Source: Bacillota bacterium
GTDB taxonomy: Bacteria; Bacillota; Sulfobacillia; RBS10-35; JAJYVN01
Direction: 5' to 3'
DNA length: 12,740 nucleotides
NCBI GenBank assembly: GCA_021791995.1
Contig: JAJYVN010000056.1
Span: 1-12,740 of the forward strand
Below, piece after piece: positions 5,205 through 12,699 of this stretch. Positions within the stretch are counted from its first letter, which is position 1; every line of letters begins with the position of its first letter. The notes under the pieces were generated by a model. The model was not told the DNA's origin and ran no database searches. It saw only the letters and a list, made by a program, of their open reading frames with translations. The position numbers were made by a program, and so were the translations under genes.

Positions 5205-7022
5205 TTAGACCGCCTTCTTCTTACCGTCCACGATCTCCGTCAACTCGTCGGAGCTGATGGTCTCCTTCTCGAGCAGCATCTGAGCGATCTCGTCGAGCTT
5301 ATTGCGATTCTCACGCAAAAGCTTCAGTCCACGCTCATAGCACTCGGTTACCGTACGACTGATCTCACGATCAATGTTCGCTGCGACTTCCTCGGAGAAG
5401 GACCGATCCCGCGACAAATCACGCCCCAAAAACGGGTTATCGAGACGATTGCCAAACGTCATCGGTCCCAACTCATCGCTCATCCCGTACTCGGTAATCA
5501 TCCGTCGCACCATCTTCGTCACATGTTCAAGATCGTTGCTCGCCCCAGAAGTGATCTCGCCAAACACCAGATCCTCTGCCGCTCGCCCGCCGAGCGCCTG
5601 CACCACCCGGTCGAGAATCTCCTGGCGACCGATGAGGTAGCGGTCTTCCGTGGGCAGTGAAATGGTCACCCCGAGGGCTGGCCCCTGCGGAATAATCGTG
5701 ACCTTATGCGGCGGATCGGTGTGGGCCAGAATCTTACCCAAGAGTGCATGCCCCGCCTCATGATAGGCGACCACCGGGCGCTCCTTTTCACTGATCACCT
5801 TGCTCTTCTTCTGTGGCCCGCCCGCGATAATGCGGTCGATGGCCTCTTCGAATTCCTCCATACCGATCACGCGCTTCCGCCGCCGAGCCGCCAGTAGGGC
5901 GGCTTCGTTGACCACGTTCTCGAGATCAGCACCCGTAAACCCGGGCGTGCGGCGAGCGATCACGGAGAGATCCACGATATCTCCCAACGGCTTGCCGCGG
6001 GAGTGAACGGTCAGGATCGCCTCCCGTCCACGCAAGTCGGGTGGATCGATCGAGATCTGTCGATCAAAGCGTCCGGGACGCAACAAGGCGGGATCCAGAA
6101 CATCCGGCCGGTTGGTGGCCGCGATGATGATGATGCCCTCATTGGTAGCAAACCCATCCATCTCGACCAGCAGTTGGTTCAACGTCTGTTCGCGTTCGTC
6201 GTGCCCGCCACCGTAGCCCGCTCCGCGCTGACGACCAACCGCGTCGATCTCGTCAATGAAAACGATGCAAGGCGCACTCTTCTTGGCCTGGTCGAAGAGA
6301 TCGCGCACGCGTGAGGCACCGACCCCCACAAACATTTCCACAAAGTCTGATCCACTGATGCTGAAGAAGGGAACACCAGCCTCGCCCGCAACGGCCTTCG
6401 CCACCAATGTCTTCCCTGTGCCCGGTTGCCCGTAGAGCAGTACGCCCTTGGGAATTCGAGCACCCAACGACATGTACCGTTTGGGGTGTTTCAGGAAATC
6501 AACAATCTCCGCCAGTTCCTCCTTGACTTCCTCGATACCAGCCACGTCCTGAAAGGTGATTCGGCGCTTGGGGTCATCGGTATGCAGTCGGGCACGGCTA
6601 CGCCCAAACTGCATCACACGGCTGCCACCGCCCTGTGTCTGCTGCATGAAGAAAATCAGCACGACCACAATGATGAGCAGCGGTAGAACCGTTGTGAGGA
6701 GCGTGCTGTACCAGGACGCATGCGTCGGATCCACCGTAACCGAAACACCTTGCTGACGAGCCAACTGTATGTCGGAAACGTCGCCCGGTGGGAGCGTGGT
6801 TGTAAAGGCACTCCCATTGGTGAATACCCCGACCACGCGTTGGCCGTCGCTTTCGAGCGTGATGGACTTCACCTTGCTTGTCTGCAGGTCGACGATGAAT
6901 TGGGAGTAGTTGATCTGTTCCCGGGCGCCGCCACGCTGCGCGACAACCGCCAGGATGATGATCAACAGGAACACGAACATCCAAAATAGGACGGTGCGAA
7001 ATACCCTGCCCAATCGAGGCAA
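5205..7022 (-). CDS. ftsH: ATP-dependent zinc metalloprotease FtsH
   Basis: FtsH is a membrane-anchored hexameric AAA+ protease that degrades misassembled membrane proteins and regulators; in B. subtilis it also affects sporulation. Numbering from ATG7049: first membrane helix ~17-37, extracytoplasmic region ~40-115, second helix ~117-135. Next come Walker A GQPGTGKT (207-214), Walker B IVFIDEID (262-269), the second region of homology with NRPDVLDPALLRPGRFDR (313-330), zinc site HEAGH (430-434) and third ligand D506. Every essential element is present, although Walker A has Gln where Pro is usual. I place the start at TTG7022 (605 residues). GGGGAGGA (7029-7036) lies 6 nt before it, whereas ATG7049 has no ribosome site and sits only ~9 nt after the predicted transcription start. 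Using ATG7049 would add nine residues. The gene is preceded directly by tilS, with no hpt. Confidence 0.93.
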   Translation of the reverse strand: MPRLGRVFRTVLFWMFVFLLIIILAVVAQRGGAREQINYSQFIVDLQTSKVKSITLESDGQRVVGVFTNGSAFTTTLPPGDVSDIQLARQQGVSVTVDPTHASWYSTLLTTVLPLLIIVVVLIFFMQQTQGGGSRVMQFGRSRARLHTDDPKRRITFQDVAGIEEVKEELAEIVDFLKHPKRYMSLGARIPKGVLLYGQPGTGKTLVAKAVAGEAGVPFFSISGSDFVEMFVGVGASRVRDLFDQAKKSAPCIVFIDEIDAVGRQRGAGYGGGHDEREQTLNQLLVEMDGFATNEGIIIIAATNRPDVLDPALLRPGRFDRQISIDPPDLRGREAILTVHSRGKPLGDIVDLSVIARRTPGFTGADLENVVNEAALLAARRRKRVIGMEEFEEAIDRIIAGGPQKKSKVISEKERPVVAYHEAGHALLGKILAHTDPPHKVTIIPQGPALGVTISLPTEDRYLIGRQEILDRVVQALGGRAAEDLVFGEITSGASNDLEHVTKMVRRMITEYGMSDELGPMTFGNRLDNPFLGRDLSRDRSFSEEVAANIDREISRTVTECYERGLKLLRENRNKLDEIAQMLLEKETISSDELTEIVDGKKKAV

Positions 7023-7028
7023 AATCAG

Positions 7029-7036
7029 TCCTCCCC
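7029..7036 (-). promoter_or_regulatory. Shine-Dalgarno sequence fixing the ftsH start at TTG7022
   Basis: On the minus strand this reads GGGGAGGA, 6 nt before the TTG at 7022-7020. It lies inside codons 5-7 counted from ATG7049, so that ATG is unlikely to be the main start. Confidence 0.55.
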
Positions 7037-7064
7037 GGCGCCCGCCCATGGCTTACGCGAGTTT

Positions 7065-7093
7065 AGCATACCACTTTCCATCAACACAACGAA
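7065..7093 (-). promoter_or_regulatory. Extended -10 promoter for ftsH
   Basis: Minus-strand TGGTATGCT (7073-7065) is an extended -10 box. A weak -35, TTCGTT (7093-7088), lies 17 bp upstream. The promoter overlaps the 3' end of tilS (stop at 7081-7083) and predicts a transcript start near 7058. Confidence 0.45.
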
Positions 7094-8460
7094 CGCGACA
7101 TCGGCTGCCGTGATGCGGACAACAACAGGGCCGACGTCGTCCCCTCTCCCACGTGAAAGGCGTCCGCTTGGCGGACGCCAACAATCCACAGCGCCCTGTC
7201 GCGCGCATCCACCACCATTGCTTGGGCCCGCCCGCGCGTGGTTGTAGCGAGTTTCCGCACCCGTCGTGACTCGCTGTTACCGAACGGCACCATACGCTCC
7301 CCGGCGCGCGGCGCCCGCACCCGAAGGGGAAGCATGACGGCGCTCACATCCCCCAGTGCAACGTTCAGATCCTGCCGCGCGCGAGCAAGGAGCGACGCGT
7401 CGGGCCAACGCACAATTGCCGCCTCGAGGGATAGACCTTCCCCCACCTCCACCGATCCAGGACAGGGCAATGTGGCTTCCTGGACGGCCACAGCTGTGTC
7501 TACAGCGATGGGTTCCAGGTGCAAAAGCCCAGCCTGGACCCAAGCATGGAAACCGTGGGGCAAATCGATTGCAGCCCCTTCCGTCATCCCGTTCAACGCC
7601 ACAGTGAACTCTCGGGAGGGCGGAGGGCAGCCCGTCCGCATGCCCCACCAGGATCGGATGATGCGATGCCGCACCGCCGTGGGCAGTGTGGCCATCTCGG
7701 ACAGTCGCAAGCCCTCTCCATCCAGGCAACGCGAGAGTTCCCTCTCTGCCCAGATCACCAGAGCCTGATCGTCTTCGCGCAGACTCGCCGCCGCACGCGC
7801 AATCGCCGTCCGAGCCTGCGCTCCGAATTCGGCGTCCACTACCGGAAGAATCCGGTGGCGGATCCGATTGCGCCGATGCGCGAGACCACCGTTGGTCTCG
7901 TCGCAACACGGCTGTACCGAGTGCCGGTCGAGATAGGCGGCGAGATCCGCGCGGTGGAGGGTGAGGAGCGGGCGCGCAACCCGGAGTCCAGGGAACCCCT
8001 CCACCGGGTATGGAGCCGACGGCTCCATACCCGCCAAACCACGCAGGCCAGCCCCACGAAACAGTCGCAAAAGCACCGTCTCGACCTGGTCGTCCATATG
8101 ATGCGCGACTGCAACCACGGTGCAGTCGGCGTGCTCGGCCTCCCAACCGAGAAAGGCGTAGCGCGCCCGTCGCGCTGCATCCTCGTCACTCTGCGGCTGG
8201 TCCCAACGACCGCGACGGAAGGGTATGGCGAGCCGCCGCGCCAGGCCTTCCGCCCAGTCGCCATCGCCAATGCCCGCATCTCCTCGCCACCCGTGATCGA
8301 AGTAGGCGGCATGAAGCCGAAGCCCCAACTCTGACCGCAACTCGGCCAAGATCATGGCCAACGCCGTGGAATCCGTCCCACCAGACAGCCCGATGAGCAC
8401 ACCCGTACCAGGGGTCCACCCGCAGTGTGCATTCACCTGCTCCCGCACGAGACCAGCCAC
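7081..8460 (-). CDS. tilS: tRNA(Ile)-lysidine synthase
   Basis: TilS attaches lysine to C34 of the CAU-anticodon isoleucine tRNA using ATP, so the tRNA reads AUA as Ile; it is essential in most bacteria. The 459-residue protein has the PP-loop SGGTDST (26-32), YFDHGWRGDA (53-62), AHHMDDQVET (119-128), GAGLRGLAGM (136-145), RPLL (163-166) and the ETN...RNRIRH region (188-202). The helical middle and the C-terminal TilS domain (around RAPRAGERMVPFG) follow, so the gene is full length. The start is taken as GTG8460, giving 20 residues before the first core strand as in the family. It has no strong ribosome site and lies 17 bp after the spoIIE stop, suggesting operon coupling. A 13-bp perfect inverted repeat lies in the codons for about residues 143-152, a variable loop. 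Confidence 0.93.
   Translation of the reverse strand: MAGLVREQVNAHCGWTPGTGVLIGLSGGTDSTALAMILAELRSELGLRLHAAYFDHGWRGDAGIGDGDWAEGLARRLAIPFRRGRWDQPQSDEDAARRARYAFLGWEAEHADCTVVAVAHHMDDQVETVLLRLFRGAGLRGLAGMEPSAPYPVEGFPGLRVARPLLTLHRADLAAYLDRHSVQPCCDETNGGLAHRRNRIRHRILPVVDAEFGAQARTAIARAAASLREDDQALVIWAERELSRCLDGEGLRLSEMATLPTAVRHRIIRSWWGMRTGCPPPSREFTVALNGMTEGAAIDLPHGFHAWVQAGLLHLEPIAVDTAVAVQEATLPCPGSVEVGEGLSLEAAIVRWPDASLLARARQDLNVALGDVSAVMLPLRVRAPRAGERMVPFGNSESRRVRKLATTTRGRAQAMVVDARDRALWIVGVRQADAFHVGEGTTSALLLSASRQPMSRSLC
8005..8033. repeat. 13-bp perfect inverted repeat inside tilS
   Basis: The left arm CGGGTATGGAGCC (8005-8017), loop GAC and right arm GGCTCCATACCCG (8021-8033) pair perfectly. By rough calculation a 13-bp arm pair with a short loop is expected well under once in a window of this size. 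It encodes a loop between the conserved GLAGM and RPLL motifs. Confidence 0.8.
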
Positions 8461-8477
8461 GAAATGATCGTCGGCCG

Positions 8478-10712
8478 TCAGCGTCGCCCCCCACCATGTG
8501 GCATCGAAACATCCCCGGGCCTTCGCGTAAGATCCGAGTCTTCAGCGGCATACCCCACAAGTCGGCAAGCCACTACGGTGATGTCGTCCTGTGGTCCACT
8601 AGTGTATCGGGATTGCGCTTGCTGTACCATACCCAACGCAATCTGTCCAGGTGACGCGCCGCCTGAGTCTCGGAGCCATGCCGGAACCCACTTGCTCCTC
8701 CGCTGACCGAGCCCACCCGCGGGCCCCCCCATGACGCCATCGCTCACCATGATCAGAGTATCACCATCGTGCAACCGCAGGGTGGCAGAGCGGACTTGAA
8801 CATCTTCGAGGACCCCGATAGGAAGACCGCCTCCCATTGTTTCGCGCACCGAGGTCCCGCGGAGCAAATACGTCGACGGGGCTCCCGCCTTCAGTGTATG
8901 GGCCACTCCAGATTGCAGATTGATCAAGAACAGATCCAGTGTCGCAAACGAGTCACTCGCACCGGTTTCCAACAGCCGCACATTCACCGCCTCCAAGGCC
9001 TCAAGCGGCGTCGACCCATCCGCCAAGTAGCCGCGCAGCACTGCAATGGCAGCTTCCGAAGCGTGCGCCGCTTCGGCTCCAGAACCCATTCCGTCGCTGA
9101 CCGCCAGCGCAAGGACATCTCGCTCCGCGAGCCAGAGGCGGCAGGTATCGCCACAGGGCGCGCCTGAATCTGCCGCTCGGTTGGCCGCCGTGGCAGAGAA
9201 ACCCCAGAGACCCCCGCTGGGGGACTGTTCCCAGTCACGGGCAACAATGCGGTCCTGCTGGTGGTCCACCTCCAGCAACAGGGAATCGCTGGAACCAAGC
9301 CGCTCCTCTCTTGTTCCGCGCGTCATACCGGAAACCGCATCGGCGAGATGTGCCAGGTCTCTGCCGATGGACAGTAGCGGTTCGACACTGCTCCGGCGGC
9401 TCGAAAGAAGCAACTGGCGGAGTTCGACACGCTGCCGCGCGAGGGCCGCACGACGATTGGCCACCTCGGCCATCTCCCGGGGCCGAAGACAATAGATCGT
9501 GTCGGGACCACCAACCTGCTGCCATCCGACGTTCCCTTCGATCGCACTCTGCCACAAGCGGGTAACCATCGCCTGGGCACGGGGCAGTCGACGTTCCCAA
9601 CAAGAGGAGAAGGCCGCACACCCGGGGCAGACTTGCTCGGCAAGCATCAGGCCCTCCCGCTCGGGAGAGGGCTCGGGGGCACCGGCCGCAGCGGTTTGCG
9701 CCAGTTGACGCGACAATTCGATAACGGCGTGGGCCTGCGCTCGGATGTGGGTCGTCCATTGCAGTCGATCCGGCAATCGCAGCGGATCCGTAATGAGCGC
9801 CCCAGAACGGGGAACGTAGGCGGCTATCGTGGGCAATCGCAGTCCCCAATACAAGACTGACGCCAAAATGGCAGTCATCACAAGTGGCAATACGGCGGCA
9901 CCTGCCAGCACCGCTGTCGCCCCGATCACCGCAACGCCCAACACCAAGCGGTAGGGTGCAGGCCAGCGGACGGCAGTCCCCACGCTGAAGGCTCCAACGC
10001 CCACCGCCATGGCAATGCTCGCGGTGGATGCCCCCGCAATCTGCCCATCGATCCCCCCAACGAGAACGCTCAGTACGGCAGAGGCCACCGCAATCTCGCT
10101 GCCTGATTCCGCAGTCCACAGCGTAAACATCACCAAGAGCAGCAAACGCAGGCTGATCGGCCCAACCGTCCACCCGGCCAGCCCGGACGCCACCACACCC
10201 GTGGCCACAGCCCAGAGCACCCACCGAGGCACCACCATGCTCGCAGCGGCAGGGGGTGCTGTAATGGCTCCAGGAAGACTGAATAGCCACCCCAAACCAG
10301 CCGCCAGCCCAGCCTGTAGTGGTACGAGGAGGAGCACCAGCAGTGACAGGTGATGCAGATGTACCTGTACCGCAATGGACCACAACGCAGCAGCCATGAA
10401 CAGAGACCCATAGTGCCACAGTCGGTGGGGTACCATGGACCGTGTCGCGAGATAGACTCCACCAAACAGCACGCCCGACACCGCTACCCATAGTCCCGCG
10501 ACGGACCAAAGACCAAGGCTTGCCAGCAAAAGACAAAGGGCCGGAAGCCAGAGTGGGCCGGGCGCGGCGGCTGGCCAGGCAAGCGCAAAGGCGAAAACAC
10601 CGGTCCATCCCAGGGCACGACCGCCTAACAGCGCACAGGCAGCCCAGGGCAGCGCCGCCGCAATCGTGGCTGCCTTGAGCGGGAGCCGGCGCACGCGCGG
10701 CGTGGCGACCAT
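8478..10712 (-). CDS. spoIIE: Stage II sporulation protein E, membrane PP2C-type phosphatase
   Basis: SpoIIE dephosphorylates the anti-anti-sigma factor SpoIIAA at the polar septum, releasing sigma-F in the forespore; it also binds FtsZ. From ATG10712 the protein has 744 residues (827 in B. subtilis). About ten hydrophobic helices fill residues ~10-300. A central region contains the conserved cysteine cluster VCPGCAAFSSCW (~361-372). The PP2C domain starts near residue 470 and has the metal-binding SDGMGSG (539-545), MVSDGV (~655-660) and QDDITVV (708-714). ATG10712 is chosen because GGGGGGTGG (10720-10728) precedes it; the open frame continues to 10832 only by running into a tRNA gene. It lies downstream of the tRNA operon and 17 bp before tilS, the typical Bacillota context. 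Its presence is the best evidence that the organism makes endospores. Confidence 0.93.
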   Translation of the reverse strand: MVATPRVRRLPLKAATIAAALPWAACALLGGRALGWTGVFAFALAWPAAAPGPLWLPALCLLLASLGLWSVAGLWVAVSGVLFGGVYLATRSMVPHRLWHYGSLFMAAALWSIAVQVHLHHLSLLVLLLVPLQAGLAAGLGWLFSLPGAITAPPAAASMVVPRWVLWAVATGVVASGLAGWTVGPISLRLLLLVMFTLWTAESGSEIAVASAVLSVLVGGIDGQIAGASTASIAMAVGVGAFSVGTAVRWPAPYRLVLGVAVIGATAVLAGAAVLPLVMTAILASVLYWGLRLPTIAAYVPRSGALITDPLRLPDRLQWTTHIRAQAHAVIELSRQLAQTAAAGAPEPSPEREGLMLAEQVCPGCAAFSSCWERRLPRAQAMVTRLWQSAIEGNVGWQQVGGPDTIYCLRPREMAEVANRRAALARQRVELRQLLLSSRRSSVEPLLSIGRDLAHLADAVSGMTRGTREERLGSSDSLLLEVDHQQDRIVARDWEQSPSGGLWGFSATAANRAADSGAPCGDTCRLWLAERDVLALAVSDGMGSGAEAAHASEAAIAVLRGYLADGSTPLEALEAVNVRLLETGASDSFATLDLFLINLQSGVAHTLKAGAPSTYLLRGTSVRETMGGGLPIGVLEDVQVRSATLRLHDGDTLIMVSDGVMGGPAGGLGQRRSKWVPAWLRDSGGASPGQIALGMVQQAQSRYTSGPQDDITVVACRLVGYAAEDSDLTRRPGDVSMPHGGGRR

Positions 10713-10732
10713 GCCGAATCCACCCCCCGCCA

Positions 10733-10765
10733 AGTGTAGCGGAGAGCAAGGGCAAAGCTTGTCAC
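10733..10765 (-). promoter_or_regulatory. Candidate spoIIE promoter with 21-bp spacer
   Basis: On the minus strand GTGACA (10765-10760) and TACACT (10738-10733) are separated by 21 bp. In B. subtilis the Spo0A-activated spoIIE and spoIIG promoters also have over-long spacers (21-22 bp), with 0A boxes overlapping the -35. Here TGTGACAAG, a partial match to the inverted 0A box TTCGACAAA (6/9), overlaps the -35. The predicted leader is very short (~13 nt), which counts against it. Confidence 0.3.
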
Positions 10766-10787
10766 AGTGCGGAGGGAACACAAGAGA

Positions 10788-10863
10788 TGGAGCTGGTGGC
10801 CGGAATCGAACCGGCGACCTAGTCCTTACCATGGACTTGCTCTACCGACTGAGCTACACCAGC
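10788..10863 (-). tRNA. tRNA-Thr (anticodon GGT)
   Basis: Read on the minus strand, the acceptor arms GCTGGTG and CACCAGC pair fully, with discriminator T and an encoded CCA. The D arm is GCTC/GAGC. The anticodon stem AGTCC/GGACT encloses the loop ATGGTAA, giving anticodon GGT. The T arm is GCCGG-TTCGATT-CCGGC. Its length is 76 nt. It is the last gene of the tRNA operon, 75 bp upstream of the spoIIE start codon. No terminator is visible between them. Confidence 0.96.
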
Positions 10864-10872
10864 AGAAGAAAG

Positions 10873-10949
<77 letters not shown>

Positions 10950-10959
10950 TCGATCCTGA

Positions 10960-11045
10960 TGGTGGAGGGGGGAGGATTCGAACCTCCGAAGGCGTACGCC
11001 AACAGATTTACAGTCTGCCCCGTTTGGCCGCTTCGGTACCCCTCC
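10960..11045 (-). tRNA. tRNA-Tyr (anticodon GTA)
   Basis: This is a class II tRNA with a long variable arm, 86 nt including the encoded CCA. The acceptor stem is GGAGGGG/CCCCTCC with discriminator A. The loop CTGTAAA gives anticodon GTA. The T arm carries TTCGAAT. It lies 10 nt upstream of the initiator tRNA. Confidence 0.96.
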
Positions 11046-11062
11046 CGGCTCCTGGCACGGGC

Positions 11063-11138
11063 TGGAGCTGGCGGACGGAATCGAACCGTCGGCCCCCTGC
11101 TTACAAGGCAGGTGCTCTACCGGCTGAGCTACGCCAGC
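11063..11138 (-). tRNA. tRNA-Thr (anticodon TGT)
   Basis: The acceptor stem GCTGGCG/CGCCAGC, discriminator T and encoded CCA are intact. The anticodon stem CCTGC/GCAGG encloses CTTGTAA, giving anticodon TGT. Length is 76 nt. It is the first gene of the operon and, with the GGT tRNA at the other end, covers ACA and ACC/ACU threonine codons. Confidence 0.96.
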
Positions 11139-11460
11139 CCGGGCGCATCCCGGATACTAGCATGGACGGCTGCAGGACGCAAGGTGGACATTGACCCACT
11201 TTCGCCATCGACCCGGCGATACGGGCCGGAGTCTGGCAGCTAACCGCTTCGGTATGCGACGCCGCAATGGCGACTTCCGCAAGTGCCCCCTCGCGGCCAA
11301 CCGCTCGTGGGCGCCACAGAACACCGACGTGCCGGAATAGAAGCCTCCAACGAATGGAGCATCCGGCCGGATTCCGGGGCTTCGCCACCCACCATCGGCA
11401 AGATCCAGCGTGTCGTTCCGCCGACCGCACCACGGGAGGTCAACGCGATCTCGACACCGC
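11139..11460. other. 322-bp intergenic stretch between the antiporter gene and the tRNA operon
   Basis: No frame has convincing coding character. It holds the tRNA promoter at 11154-11182 and a 12-bp perfect palindrome ATCCGGCCGGAT at 11361-11372. The remainder, adjoining the antiporter stop at 11461, shows no clear rho-independent terminator. Confidence 0.5.
11154..11182 (-). promoter_or_regulatory. Sigma-A-type promoter of the tRNA operon
   Basis: On the minus strand TTGCGT (11182-11177) is followed after exactly 17 bp by TAGTAT (11159-11154), which also has TG one base upstream (extended -10). The predicted start near 11147 is about 9 nt before the first tRNA, as expected for a stable-RNA operon. 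Confidence 0.7.
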
Positions 11461-12699
11461 TCAGCCGCTTGCATCCGCATCCACTTCGGTGCGAGCCGTC
11501 GCTCCCACATCCAGGCGCCGAATCCACCATCGGGTCGTCGTTCCTTGCACCAGCACGGTGACCAAGGCAGCCAGAACGACGACTGTGGCGATGAAGCGCC
11601 CCGCCAGCGAGCCACCTGCCGCCACTACGCTGGCAAGTGCGGCCGGGATCACACCGGTTTCTCGGACCCAACTCACTGCCGCCATCTCACGCCATGAAAC
11701 CCGCGCCTGGCGGGCCAAAAGGAGACTGACAAAGACGCTCAGTGGTCGCGCAACCAACATCAGCCCCGCGACAACCAAGAGGGCCGTCGGCCATCCCGCA
11801 AGACCCTTCGCGTTCACACTGGCGCCCAAGAGCACAAAGATCAGCGTCCGACTGCCGAGGGACAACATCGTCAGGCTGGGCACACCGCCAGGGCCGGGGG
11901 GGCGGCTCCAGAGCCGCCCGGCATTCCGTTCCGCCAGCCCGGCGGCGTACGCCGCAAAAAAGCCACTCCCCCCGAGCACGCTTGCCAAGGCGTAGGCCAT
12001 GATGGCCGCGGTGACCAGGACAAGGGCCCCATGCTCCTGCTCTTCCCCGGAATGCGTGCGCCAGCGCTGTTCGGCAAGAGCCGCGCCGAGTCCGCAGGCA
12101 GCCCCCACCAGCGCGCCGACCAAGAGTCGCAAAGCGACAGTCAGTGCCAATCCAGCCCAACGCACCTCCGTACCATTCGCACCCGACGCGATCAAAACCA
12201 AGGCCAAGGAAGCACCTGTCGCGTCGTTGGTCGCGGCCTCCAATGTGACGAGTTGTGTCAGGCGGTGCCGCGCACCCGAAGCGTGCAGGACAGAGACGAT
12301 GGATGCTGGATCCGTTGGCGCGAGCACCGCCCCAAGGAGCAGGCCCCGAGCAAGGGTCCAGCCCATGAGCAGGTGCGCCAAAAACGCCATGATCAGTGCG
12401 GAGATCAGCACGCCCAACGTGGACAACAGGGCCACCGCGTCCCAGATCTTCGCTAGCACAGCCGTGTTCGCCCGGCGCGCCCCTTCGTAGAGGATCAGCA
12501 CCGCGCCAACGGTCATGATCCAGTCGAAGGGCAATCGCCCTTGCTGCAGCATCCCAAGCCCCAGCGGCCCCATAGCCACCCCGAGCACAAGAGCCAACAC
12601 CACGTCGGGAACGCGCACCCAGTGCGCCAGTCGGTGCGCCACCATCCCTGCCGTGAGGGCCAGCGCAAACGCCACAATACTAGGCAGAACAGTGTTCAT
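11461..12699 (-). CDS. Cation/proton antiporter, CPA1 (NhaP-type) family
   Basis: The product is an integral membrane protein of 412 residues with about 11-12 hydrophobic helices, expected to exchange Na+ or K+ for H+ across the cytoplasmic membrane. Two CPA family signatures are visible from ATG12699: APTDP (127-131) and the ion-binding pair in ATNDATG (156-162, N158-D159). A short hydrophilic tail (~20 residues) ends the protein; there is no RCK/TrkA-type regulatory domain. The N-terminus MNTVLPSIVAFALAL leads straight into the first helix, so ATG12699 is preferred. GTG12729 would add ten polar residues, and neither has a strong ribosome site. Ion specificity cannot be deduced. It lies upstream of the tRNA operon on the same strand and is probably functionally unrelated. 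Its own promoter lies beyond or at the window edge. Confidence 0.85.
   Translation of the reverse strand: MNTVLPSIVAFALALTAGMVAHRLAHWVRVPDVVLALVLGVAMGPLGLGMLQQGRLPFDWIMTVGAVLILYEGARRANTAVLAKIWDAVALLSTLGVLISALIMAFLAHLLMGWTLARGLLLGAVLAPTDPASIVSVLHASGARHRLTQLVTLEAATNDATGASLALVLIASGANGTEVRWAGLALTVALRLLVGALVGAACGLGAALAEQRWRTHSGEEQEHGALVLVTAAIMAYALASVLGGSGFFAAYAAGLAERNAGRLWSRPPGPGGVPSLTMLSLGSRTLIFVLLGASVNAKGLAGWPTALLVVAGLMLVARPLSVFVSLLLARQARVSWREMAAVSWVRETGVIPAALASVVAAGGSLAGRFIATVVVLAALVTVLVQGTTTRWWIRRLDVGATARTEVDADASG

Noticed and set aside
7519..8334. 271-codon plus-strand open frame opposite tilS
   Set aside because: Antisense to the TilS core with all its motifs; no recognisable protein features.
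9235..10755. 506-codon minus-strand open frame overlapping spoIIE in another frame
   Set aside because: Composition is Gly/Arg/Cys/Trp-rich without hydrophobic periodicity, whereas the overlapping SpoIIE frame has the conserved membrane and PP2C motifs.
10713..10832. Upstream extension of the spoIIE frame by 40 codons
   Set aside because: It runs into tRNA-Thr(GGT) and crosses the likely promoter; ATG10712 has a good ribosome site.
11361..11372. 12-bp palindrome ATCCGGCCGGAT as an operator
   Set aside because: It is over 170 bp from the tRNA promoter and on the far side of the antiporter stop; a 12-bp self-complementary site of this kind can arise by chance and no second copy was seen.
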